DNA of 64,000 nucleotides from NCBI GenBank assembly GCA_965267435.1, contig OZ253960.1:1612001-1676000 (forward strand). The letters are read 5' to 3'. This DNA is from JAWPMT01 sp965267435. Lineage in GTDB: Bacteria; Bacteroidota; Bacteroidia; Cytophagales; Cyclobacteriaceae. Positions 1 through 7,390 of the stretch are shown piece by piece. A program made the position numbers and the translations under genes. Below the pieces are notes generated by a model. That model ran no database searches and was not told the DNA's origin. It saw only the letters and a list, made by a program, of their open reading frames with translations. Position 1 is the first letter of the stretch, and each line of letters starts with the position of its first letter.

Positions 1-730
1 TGGAGGGGTTGGCTCCGAAGTACTGAACAATCTTCTGTGCTTTCAGACGATTGGCAGTGCTCAACGCAGTCTGCAGCTCAAAGATGTTGTAGTCCTTACT
101 GATACCCACGTACCTGTGGACGGCTTTGTCGTCAATGGGCCCGTCTCCCGGCTTATTTAGAATGAGTTTGTCCATCTCATTCGCGAGACGTTGCAGATTA
201 TTTCCGATGTTCTCGGCCAACAACATCACCGCTTTGTGAGTAAGCTCAATGCCCTTCGCATGTCCGTAGCTTTGTATCCATCCCGGCACCTGGTTATCAT
301 AGATCTTTTTGCTCGTGAGGAGTACCGAGAGCTTATCAAGCGATTTGCCCAACTTTGTTCGCTTGTCGATGGTCTTGTACTTATACCCAAAGACGAGAAT
401 CGTCGACGCCAGTGGGTTCTCCAGGTATTGCAACAGCAGGCTCTGATTCACTTCCTTCGTCCACCCTCTCATTTCCTGGGCCTCCTTGACGATCACCACC
501 TGCCGCTCTCCCATCATGGGATATTTCCTGGCCGAGGTCAGGACCTGCGGTATGTCGGTTTCCTTGCCATAAAGCACCAGTTGGTTGAAGCTTTTTTGTG
601 CGTCATCGAGGGCATTCAACTCGATGTGCTGAATGACATTGTCGATAAAAAATGGCTCATCTCCCTGCAAAAAATAAACTGGTGCATATTGCCCCTGCAC
701 TAGCAGCTTAATGATTTCCGTGTAGTCCAT
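1..730 (-). CDS. holA: DNA polymerase III subunit delta (3'-truncated by window edge)
   Basis: The minus strand reads open from an ATG at 730 to the window edge, about 243 residues, with the C-terminal third outside. Near the start it has YAPVYFLQGDEPFFID, the usual HolA opening (in the family a degenerate P-loop of the clamp-loader AAA+ fold), then MMGERQVVIVKEAQEM and, later, an LAENIGNNLQRLANEMDKL segment typical of the delta subunit. Delta opens the sliding clamp within the clamp loader during replication. An apparent plus-strand reading frame at 191-703 is only the antisense of this gene. The start is supported by a Bacteroidota-type promoter element just upstream. The identification rests on motifs read by eye and is fairly secure. 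Confidence 0.88.
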   Translation of the reverse strand, partial: MDYTEIIKLLVQGQYAPVYFLQGDEPFFIDNVIQHIELNALDDAQKSFNQLVLYGKETDIPQVLTSARKYPMMGERQVVIVKEAQEMRGWTKEVNQSLLLQYLENPLASTILVFGYKYKTIDKRTKLGKSLDKLSVLLTSKKIYDNQVPGWIQSYGHAKGIELTHKAVMLLAENIGNNLQRLANEMDKLILNKPGDGPIDDKAVHRYVGISKDYNIFELQTALSTANRLKAQKIVQYFGANPS

Positions 731-1032
731 CCGGCGGCAAAACTACAGTACAAGTACAGAACGAAAAAGTAACTGATAACCCGATGGGACAATGGGTGAA
801 CCGGCTCTGAAATGTCGAAAACGAACTTTTACCAATTCTTGCTCACAACCGCATTTGGTCCAAAAAACCTTAAAATTGGTACCCTCACGCCGCAAGTCTT
901 CGACAAACGAAGATTATTGCTTATTTTGTCTAATGAAACTATGCATAGACGTATTTACAGGAAATGATTACATGGTCCTTTGCGTCCCTGGCGAGTGTCA
1001 TCTTGTGAAGAAGAACCTATGTATCCGGCATA
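731..1032. other. Intergenic region between holA and the hybrid kinase gene
   Basis: This is the divergent spacer holding the holA promoter element and presumably the promoter of the hybrid kinase. An 83-codon plus-strand frame (792-1043) exists, but it is Cys/Lys-rich, has no recognisable motif and overlaps the kinase start, so I do not call it. A TTATTTTG string near 932 resembles a degenerate -7 element on the plus strand. Nothing else is apparent. Confidence 0.4.
738..745 (-). promoter_or_regulatory. Candidate -7 element of the holA promoter
   Basis: On the minus strand this reads TAGTTTTG, a perfect match to the Bacteroidota -7 consensus TAnnTTTG. It lies only 7 bases before the holA ATG, so the transcript would be leaderless or almost so. 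No clear TTG -33 element is seen at the ideal distance. Confidence 0.4.
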
Positions 1033-3429
1033 ATGTCAAGTAATCGGTCAGTTTATATTGCCTTCAAAAAGTCCGCTCTATTCTGCCTGTTGGTGAGCTT
1101 TTCGCTGTTGGCTTCTGCCCAACAGTACGACAAATTCACTACTGAGGAAATGCTTTCATCCGAGAGCTCGGATACGCTCTTTATCCGTGCGGTCGCAATG
1201 AAGTCGTATGAGTATTCTGCGGTAAGTGTCGACACGGCCATCCTTCTGGGTAAGAAAGCGCTCGAGATATCCATTGAGGTCGAATCACAATCATCAGAGG
1301 CGCTGGCCAATGTCGTACTTGGCATTGCACACCAGGTCAAGGCTGACTTTTATAGCACACTAAAGTATTATCTCGAGGCACTTCGCATTTATGAAGAACT
1401 CGGATGGGAGGACCTTGTCATTCAGACCAAATCCCGATGCGCCAATGTGTACCAGGACACTGAGGAGTATGAGAAGGCGCTGAAAATCCGCATGGAGAAT
1501 CTGCAGGTGATGGAGCAAGACCTCTATTACGGATACGAGTTTGGTAATATCGGCAAAATCCATGAGGACATTGAGAACTACGACACTGCCGCCTATTATT
1601 ACCATAAGGCCCTGGATGTATTCTCGTCGCTGGAAGACGACAGGGCCCCCGCGGGTAAAGGTGTCGCCCTAAAGGACCTGGCAGGCGTCTTTTACTATCT
1701 CGAGCAACCTGACTCGCTCATATACTACATGAACGAAGCGGTAGATCTACTGTCTGAAAACCGTCTCGACACTGAATTGGCGCAAGCCTATTTGATTCTG
1801 GCCAAGACCTACCGAAACAAGTTAGGTGATTATGAAAAAGCCTACGAATATACAAAGTCAGCCAACGATCTGGCAGAAACGATCAATGCCGCCCATGTGG
1901 TGATGAGAAGTTATGAGGAGTTTTCAAACTTATTTGAGCAAAGCGGAGATTACAAGGAATCACTCGATAACTACAAGAAGTACATCGCCCTTCAGGATAG
2001 CATCCTGGGACAGGAGAAGCTGAACGATATTGCACTACTGGAAGCGAAGGACAATGAGATCCGGGCCTTGAACGAGAATAACCTCCTCAAACAAAAGCAA
2101 TTGGCTGCTCAAGCGCGCTTTCAAAACTTCCTCTTGTTCGGTATTGGTTCCATCGTCATCTTGCTATTGTTCCTCTATCGCAACTACTTGATCAACCGAA
2201 AGCAAAACCGGGAACTACTACAGAAAAACGAAGAAATAGAGATCAAAAATGAGGTGATCCTCAAGGAACGAGACAACGCCCAGCGAGCATCTGCTATCAA
2301 GAGCCAGTTCCTGACCACCATGAGTCATGAAATTCGGACTCCGCTGAACGCCGTCATCGGCTATTCTCATCTCCTGTTGAACGAGAAACCCCGAGATGAT
2401 CAGGCGGAGCACTTGAGGGCCCTATCCTTCTCCGGAGAGCACTTACTCATGCTTGTCAATGACATCCTCGATTTTAGCAAGTTTGAGGCTGGCAAGATTG
2501 AATTTGAAAACGTCTCTTTCAATATCCATGAGATGGTCGAAGCCATCAAGCACGTATTGGACCTGAAGGCTAAGGAGAAGGGAATTTCGTTGGATGTAAG
2601 GATCGACGAGGACGTACCTGAAGAGCTCATCGGGGACCCCACACGCCTGGCACAGATCCTCAATAACCTCCTGGGCAATGGCGTGAAATTCACACATGAA
2701 GGTCAGGTAGAGCTGGAGATCGCCGTCGAGCAGGTGAAACAACAACAGCAGGTACTTAGGTTCACCATCACCGATACGGGAATCGGGATTCCTGAAGAGA
2801 AGCAGCAAGAGATATTTAAGAGCTTTGAGCAGGTAAGTGTGGCCATTTCCACCAAGTATGGAGGCACAGGCCTGGGACTGGCCATCACCAAGAAACTGGT
2901 TGAAACCATGGGAGGTTCCATTAACGTGCAAAGCGAGGTGGGTGTCGGATCTACCTTCTCCTTTGTGATGCCTTTCAAAGTAGAACGTCCTGAACCCAAG
3001 CCAGAGCCGAAAAAGAGCCAGGGTGAACTGCATACCCTGCGCGGAGTGAAGCTCCTCGTTGCAGAGGACAATATCATGAATGAGATGCTCATTCTACAGT
3101 TCCTCAATACCTGGGAAGTGGAGACAGATATGGCCCGGAACGGTTTAGAGGCAGTGGAACAGGTTCAGAAGAAGGATTACGACCTGGTGCTCATGGATCT
3201 GCAAATGCCGGAAATGGACGGTTTAGAGGCCTCCAGAACCATCAGAGGTCTGGCTGATGTGAAGTTCCACGAGCTGCCAATCATCGCGCTCACAGCATCA
3301 ACGATGCAAGAAACGAAAGACAACGCCCATGCTGCAGGCATGACAGACTTCTTGTCCAAGCCCTTTGATCCCAATGAACTGCACGGGAAGATAAAAGAAT
3401 ACAGCCAGGCTGTCCACCACGTGAGTTAA
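1033..3429 (+). CDS. TPR-containing hybrid sensor histidine kinase/response regulator
   Basis: The 798-residue protein starts with a signal peptide or N-terminal membrane segment (residues 1-30, ending LLASAQ). A periplasmic block of TPR-like helices follows (about 70-340), then a transmembrane helix (about 363-385) and a coiled-coil linker. The HisKA domain has the H-box SHEIRTPLNAVIGYS with phosphoacceptor His432, and the HATPase_c domain has DTGIGIPEE and GTGLGLAITKKL. The C-terminal receiver domain has DLVLMDLQMPEMDG with phosphoacceptor Asp722 and the KPF lysine. It should sense an extracytoplasmic cue and relay phosphate internally to its receiver. No DNA-binding domain is present, so a separate phosphotransfer partner is likely. 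The ATG at 1033 is chosen because it gives an intact signal sequence. The ligand is unknown. Confidence 0.93.
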   Translation: MSSNRSVYIAFKKSALFCLLVSFSLLASAQQYDKFTTEEMLSSESSDTLFIRAVAMKSYEYSAVSVDTAILLGKKALEISIEVESQSSEALANVVLGIAHQVKADFYSTLKYYLEALRIYEELGWEDLVIQTKSRCANVYQDTEEYEKALKIRMENLQVMEQDLYYGYEFGNIGKIHEDIENYDTAAYYYHKALDVFSSLEDDRAPAGKGVALKDLAGVFYYLEQPDSLIYYMNEAVDLLSENRLDTELAQAYLILAKTYRNKLGDYEKAYEYTKSANDLAETINAAHVVMRSYEEFSNLFEQSGDYKESLDNYKKYIALQDSILGQEKLNDIALLEAKDNEIRALNENNLLKQKQLAAQARFQNFLLFGIGSIVILLLFLYRNYLINRKQNRELLQKNEEIEIKNEVILKERDNAQRASAIKSQFLTTMSHEIRTPLNAVIGYSHLLLNEKPRDDQAEHLRALSFSGEHLLMLVNDILDFSKFEAGKIEFENVSFNIHEMVEAIKHVLDLKAKEKGISLDVRIDEDVPEELIGDPTRLAQILNNLLGNGVKFTHEGQVELEIAVEQVKQQQQVLRFTITDTGIGIPEEKQQEIFKSFEQVSVAISTKYGGTGLGLAITKKLVETMGGSINVQSEVGVGSTFSFVMPFKVERPEPKPEPKKSQGELHTLRGVKLLVAEDNIMNEMLILQFLNTWEVETDMARNGLEAVEQVQKKDYDLVLMDLQMPEMDGLEASRTIRGLADVKFHELPIIALTASTMQETKDNAHAAGMTDFLSKPFDPNELHGKIKEYSQAVHHVS

Positions 3430-3753
3430 GAGGTCCTTGGGTTCGACTCTCCTGCAAACTTTCATATCTCCAAATCTCAGGGCAATCCAGACGGAAGCAT
3501 GGCATGGCCTCCCTTGCTACCAGACCTCGTACAAGCTTGTCGATGTCCCGGTAGTGGTAGAATAATATTCTCGCGCAATTGGCCCTATCTCCGGTGCATT
3601 CCTTTCTGCCCCACAACTCAGGAAAAAGATAAGCGTCAGACTGGAGCTTATACGTAGGGCACCCGACTATCCTTCTATCCTGTGGCATCCCACTTAGCGT
3701 TCTGACAACCTTTCCCCATAAGGCCATGAGAGAGGCCCTTTGAGGCAAAGGCA
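3430..3753. other. Intergenic region after the hybrid kinase gene
   Basis: No gene is supported here. A minus-strand frame (3290-3754) runs through the region and antisense to the kinase end. Parts of it look protein-like (for example YHYRDIDKLVRGL), but no domain is recognised, and a decayed gene cannot be excluded. A T-arm-like string at 3439-3449 has no matching tRNA body. Confidence 0.35.
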
Positions 3754-3782
3754 TAAAAAAAGGGAATGTCTAAGACATTCCC
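3754..3782 (-). terminator. Rho-independent terminator of the double-glycine peptide gene
   Basis: The inverted repeat GGGAATGTC/GACATTCCC (3762-3782, 9-bp stem, 3-base loop) is followed on the minus strand by a run of T (plus-strand A-run at 3754-3761). It lies 25 bases past the stop codon of the small minus-strand gene starting at 4035, which supports that gene being transcribed as a single unit. Confidence 0.8.
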
Positions 3783-3807
3783 TGATACTTGTGTCGTTTT
3801 CTTCAGC

Positions 3808-4035
3808 TTAGAAGCCGAGGAAAGCACCTCTCGGAGGCGGGTTTGATGCCTGTCCTGTACCTTGATTATCGGTAGCAGTCTCGATTCCCTTTACTCCTGG
3901 AAAGTTCTCCTCCTCATCAGGTTCTCCGTCGTCATCTGTTGCACCTGAAAATGGTGGAGGAGTAACTGGTCGACCCCATCCCCCTTTGATCGTGCGCAAC
4001 GCTGTTTTGTCTAACAACTTTTTTTCTGTTCTCAT
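3808..4035 (-). CDS. Small peptide with double-glycine type leader
   Basis: The 75-residue product begins MRTEKKLLDKTALRTIKGG. This basic, amphipathic leader ends in Gly18-Gly19 and resembles the Bacteroidota double-glycine leaders (KxLxxIKGG) cleaved and exported by peptidase-containing ABC transporters. The remaining 56 residues are Pro-, Gly- and acid-rich (a GATDDDGEPDEEENFPG stretch, then NPPPRGAFLGF at the end), with no Cys, so a lanthipeptide is unlikely. It could be a bacteriocin-like, signalling or otherwise secreted peptide. A promoter-like site at 4093-4124 and a strong terminator at 3754-3782 show an independent monocistronic unit. No exporter or modifying enzyme is adjacent. The reading frame is convincing and the function is inferred only from the leader. 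Confidence 0.7.
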   Translation of the reverse strand: MRTEKKLLDKTALRTIKGGWGRPVTPPPFSGATDDDGEPDEEENFPGVKGIETATDNQGTGQASNPPPRGAFLGF

Positions 4036-4380
4036 TGCGGTTGTATTTAAAATTACATGAATATCAACGGTCTATAATTCCGTCAACAATATCAAAAGTA
4101 TGGCTTTGGAGACCATATTCCAAACTTTTTCCCAAAATAATGCCGTGATTTCTGGACAGAGTACAATTATCGATAAATACCTACCATTCGTCGAAAAAAT
4201 AACGCTCCATGACTGTGCCCCAAGCAATAGGTATTATCAAACCGGTATGTATAATATAAGCCCTCTACCTATTTTTCAAGTACTCGATGGCATTTTTAAC
4301 CAATTCTCCTTTGCCATTCGATGAATGGCCTCAATCATAGACTTTTTGTGTAGTTTGCAGGCCTTGTTTACGAAGATTTC
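4036..4380. other. AT-rich intergenic region upstream of the peptide gene
   Basis: This holds the peptide promoter (4093-4124) and about 250 further bases before the gene at 4381. Two overlapping frames (4100-4324 plus, 4276-4599 minus) have no recognisable protein features and are not called. No RNA gene is apparent. Confidence 0.35.
4093..4124 (-). promoter_or_regulatory. Bacteroidota-type promoter of the double-glycine peptide gene
   Basis: On the minus strand a TTTG (-33) at 4124-4121 and a perfect TAnnTTTG (TACTTTTG, 4100-4093) are separated by 20 bases, within the spacing reported for Bacteroidota housekeeping promoters. Transcription would start around 4086, giving a leader of about 50 bases. 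Confidence 0.5.
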
Positions 4381-4632
4381 ATGTTTTCCATCTTTCGAAA
4401 GAAAAAAGTAGAGACCACCCCTCAAATACTGGACCTCGAAGGCCAGCCGCTGCAAGCCGGTGACCGGGTCACCTCTCTGCGATACGATCTGGGTGAGTGC
4501 GAAATAGAGCTGGACGGCCGTGAATATTTCTACAAATCTCTCTCCTCTGACCAAAGAGTAAGCTACGTCCGTATGATCGACGCGGTCACGGGTCATCAAA
4601 AGGTTCGGAAAATAGACGCCGTTTCCCCCTGA
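4381..4632 (+). CDS. Small hypothetical protein
   Basis: The 83-residue product starts MFSIFRKKK and contains a compact, probably all-beta segment (LEGQPLQAGDRVTSLRYDLG, then CEIELDGREYFYKSL). The amphipathic basic N-terminus is followed by a KOW/SH3-like pattern, with no signal peptide or membrane helix. I do not recognise the family. The protein-like composition and the ATG start favour this strand over the antisense frame at 4276-4599. It lies 129 bases before a histidine kinase gene, and nothing ties it to that gene. Confidence 0.6.
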   Translation: MFSIFRKKKVETTPQILDLEGQPLQAGDRVTSLRYDLGECEIELDGREYFYKSLSSDQRVSYVRMIDAVTGHQKVRKIDAVSP

Positions 4633-4761
4633 ACACTAGTCGGGTTCGCGTCTTGGAGTCGGTTGCATTCTGGGCTGAGATAAAAACTCTTTTTCGTACC
4701 GCTGTCTGAAATATTATGTTACATTTATATCCGCATCGCTGACCAGCTTTGGATATACTTC

Positions 4762-6789
4762 ATGAATAAACCATTATTCATTAGTACACTGTGTGTACTA
4801 AGCATTGTAGTAAGCTATTTGAAAGAACCGCCTGTAGCATTCAATGCTTATAATAAGGTGGAGACTGCCAATCTCGTCTCCCTCTTCTATGAGCACTGGA
4901 TTGATTCACAAGAACCTCAAGAGGCGGGGGATTCCGAGCAACTCGCAGACTCAGGTAAGACGATGTGGTCCCTGGCTGTTATTCCTTGCCTGATACTCAT
5001 CATCCTCTTCTTCTATATCCACCAGCATCGCAGCCTTCGCCTTGCCCGCAAGCAAAGTGGCACCCTCAACGAACTCAATGACATAATCATTAAAAAGAAC
5101 CAGGAGATAGAGCTCATCAATAAAGTGCTCGATAGCAAACTAGAAAGCACCAATAGTATGCTCTATGAAAGTCAGCGCATCTCCAAACTAGGTAGTTGGG
5201 AATATGAGTTCAAAACGCAGGAGCTACACTGGACCAAAGAGACTTATCGTCAGTTTGGACTGGTGCCACATTCCGTACAGCCTAGTTCCGAGCTATTGAG
5301 GGAGCTATTGTCTGAAAATGACTTTGATCTTTTATCCGGAGCACTCAGCAAGGCCATTAATGAACAGACACGTCAGACCGTCGACATATCCATCCAAACC
5401 AGCGAGGGCATTATCCGATACATCCGGGTCGAGTACTACCCTGAAGTGGTGGAAGGCAAGACAGTACGGGTTTTCGGGACCAATCAGGACATCACGGATA
5501 CCATCGAAAGAGAGCGCCACGAAAAGAACATCATTCGGTCCCTCCTTGAACTCTCCAGTTACTCCAACTTAAAGCACTTCGATTTCGATGTGTTCGTGGA
5601 GTACCTTCTACGCCAAAGTACCAAAACACTGGAAGTCGATCGAGCCATATTGTGGTACTACGATGAATCAGAACGCGTCCTTGATTGCTACAAGGCGTAT
5701 GATCGTCGGACGAGCACCGTTCAGGTATTTCAACCCGTGAACCTGGCGGAACTTCCCGAGTTCTTTGAATCGGTCGTCTACAATCGCACGCAGGCGATCG
5801 AAACCTTCGGCCACTCGATCATGGACTCCAAATTTGGGGAGAGCTATCTGGGGCCTAACAATATAGCCTCGGCCCTCTACGCGCGGGTACAGTTGGAAGG
5901 CGAGATCATTGGTGTTTTCTCATTTGAGAAGTGTGGTGTCCCTTACTCCTGGACTTTTTCTGACCAGCGATACGCTGGCTCCATTACTGACATCATTGCC
6001 ACAGCATTCTCGACCTACCAAAACCGACAGCTAGAACAGGAAAAGGAAGCCCTGATCGAGAAGCTGATCAGGAAAAACCAGAACCTGGAAGAACTGGCGT
6101 ATGTCATTTCACATAACCTGAGAGGCCCTGCCACACAAATCATCGGACTATCCGAACTGTACCAGGACCCTCAGTCGAGTTCTATCAGGAACGAAATCAT
6201 CGACCGAATTCATGAGTCTTCGATTGACCTGGACCGGGTGATCAGGGATTTGAGTGAGGTCGTCAAGCAGCAAAGTGAAGATGAGAAGATCATTGAGCGG
6301 CTGGATCTAAAAGCATTGGTAAAGACAGTCCTCAAGGCTACGAAAAAGACCTTCCGAAAGGTGCCTGTTGAGGTCAATACTTCCTTTCAGGATGGATCTC
6401 CCGTTTATGGCTCCAAGGCATTGTATGAGAACATCATCCACACGTTGATCTCCAATGCTTTCCAATACAGGAAGCCCAAGGCTACACTGCGCTTAGAGAT
6501 CACCGTGACTTTCAGAAATGATTCGGTGATTCTGGCCATTAGTGACAATGGCCAGGGCATAGACCTGTCTAAATACGAGCGTAAGGTTTTTCGCATGTAC
6601 CAACGCTTTCACCCGGAAATACCAGGGTCTGGTATAGGATTATTCATCGTGAAGAGCCAGGTGGAGATGATCGGTGGTACGATCGAGGTACTCAGCAAAC
6701 CGGGAAAAGGTACAGCCTTCACCCTTCAGTTACCCAACGTAGCCAAACGGACTTCACAGGCCAAGAGCCTGGCCACACAAGCTGTCTAG
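4762..6789 (+). CDS. Membrane PAS/GAF sensor histidine kinase
   Basis: The 675-residue protein has an N-terminal hydrophobic segment (about 3-20), a short extracytoplasmic part and a second transmembrane helix (about 69-87). A coiled coil, a PAS fold (about 135-245, starting SKLGSWEYEF), a GAF domain (about 265-415) and a dimerisation domain follow. The H-box is LAYVISHNLRGPATQ with His451; the Asn-Leu-Arg-Gly variant after the His marks the light/oxygen-type HWE-like or HPK subfamily common in Cytophagales. The C-terminal ATPase has SDNGQGIDL and GSGIGLFIVKSQVE. It has no receiver, and the convergent response regulator 15 bases downstream is the obvious candidate partner. The stimulus is unknown. 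Confidence 0.92.
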   Translation: MNKPLFISTLCVLSIVVSYLKEPPVAFNAYNKVETANLVSLFYEHWIDSQEPQEAGDSEQLADSGKTMWSLAVIPCLILIILFFYIHQHRSLRLARKQSGTLNELNDIIIKKNQEIELINKVLDSKLESTNSMLYESQRISKLGSWEYEFKTQELHWTKETYRQFGLVPHSVQPSSELLRELLSENDFDLLSGALSKAINEQTRQTVDISIQTSEGIIRYIRVEYYPEVVEGKTVRVFGTNQDITDTIERERHEKNIIRSLLELSSYSNLKHFDFDVFVEYLLRQSTKTLEVDRAILWYYDESERVLDCYKAYDRRTSTVQVFQPVNLAELPEFFESVVYNRTQAIETFGHSIMDSKFGESYLGPNNIASALYARVQLEGEIIGVFSFEKCGVPYSWTFSDQRYAGSITDIIATAFSTYQNRQLEQEKEALIEKLIRKNQNLEELAYVISHNLRGPATQIIGLSELYQDPQSSSIRNEIIDRIHESSIDLDRVIRDLSEVVKQQSEDEKIIERLDLKALVKTVLKATKKTFRKVPVEVNTSFQDGSPVYGSKALYENIIHTLISNAFQYRKPKATLRLEITVTFRNDSVILAISDNGQGIDLSKYERKVFRMYQRFHPEIPGSGIGLFIVKSQVEMIGGTIEVLSKPGKGTAFTLQLPNVAKRTSQAKSLATQAV

Positions 6790-6804
6790 TACCGATTACC
6801 GAGA

Positions 6805-7212
6805 TTATACGGCCGCAGCAAAGTGCTCGTCGTATATCTCGTTCAATACCTCACTTGACAGAGGCTTTGAACGAAACCCCGCGATCCCTGAGACTTCCTG
6901 GGCCCGCTGCAAATCTTTGGGATTGATGGAAGATGTCAACATGATCACCTTGGGTGCGCTGCCATTGAGCAGCAACTCCGAGTATTCTTGCATAAACTCC
7001 CACCCATCCATGAGTGGCATGTTGATATCCAAGAAAATAAGATCTGGTAGGTCCCCGTCTGACTCCTGATTCCGAATATACTCCAGGGCCTCCGAGGCGG
7101 TCATTTGAGCAACGACTTCTTCCGCAAATTTGGCATGCCTGATAATGGCCTGATTCAAAAAGTTGGTATGTTCGTCGTCGTCTACGAGCAATATTTTCCG
7201 TAATTTACTCAT
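6805..7212 (-). CDS. Single-domain response regulator
   Basis: Starting at the internal Met (MSKLRKILLVDDD), the 135-residue product is a stand-alone receiver. It has an acidic pocket at DDD (11-13), phosphoacceptor Asp62 in DLIFLDINMPLMDGW, a Thr/Ser in MLTSS and the Lys in RSKPL. A longer start at 7254 adds 14 basic residues that no receiver needs. With no output domain, it probably acts by protein contact or as a phosphate shuttle, like Rcp1-type regulators that pair with PAS/GAF kinases. It is convergent with the kinase gene ending at 6789, a layout that suggests partnership without co-transcription. Confidence 0.9.
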   Translation of the reverse strand: MSKLRKILLVDDDEHTNFLNQAIIRHAKFAEEVVAQMTASEALEYIRNQESDGDLPDLIFLDINMPLMDGWEFMQEYSELLLNGSAPKVIMLTSSINPKDLQRAQEVSGIAGFRSKPLSSEVLNEIYDEHFAAAV

Positions 7213-7390
7213 CCTCACTGGTTGATTAAAGCTGATTCTTGTTCTGTTCTTCATTCTACTTCAGGCGGCCACGAAAGTGCCATACCATTATGTAGAATAT
7301 TATACAAATTAAAGAAAAAAATTGATAATTTTTACCTACCCCTCCGAAATAGTGAGTTTTAACTAAACTCGTGAGCTTTCCCAAGCCGTT

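Noticed and set aside
191..703. 170-codon plus-strand frame
   Set aside because: It is antisense to holA, whose minus-strand translation has clear clamp-loader motifs; the plus-strand product has none.
792..1043. 83-codon plus-strand frame before the hybrid kinase
   Set aside because: It overlaps the kinase start, is Cys/Lys-rich without motifs and lies in a promoter region.
3439..3456. T-arm-like string GGGTTCGACTC, possible tRNA 3' end
   Set aside because: No matching acceptor, D-arm or anticodon arm lies upstream, where the sequence is the coding end of the kinase.
3290..3754. 154-codon minus-strand frame
   Set aside because: Half of it is antisense to the hybrid kinase receiver domain. 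The rest has protein-like patches but no recognised domain and no good start.
4276..4599. 107-codon minus-strand frame
   Set aside because: It is antisense to the better protein-like frame at 4381-4632 and has no motif or usable start context.
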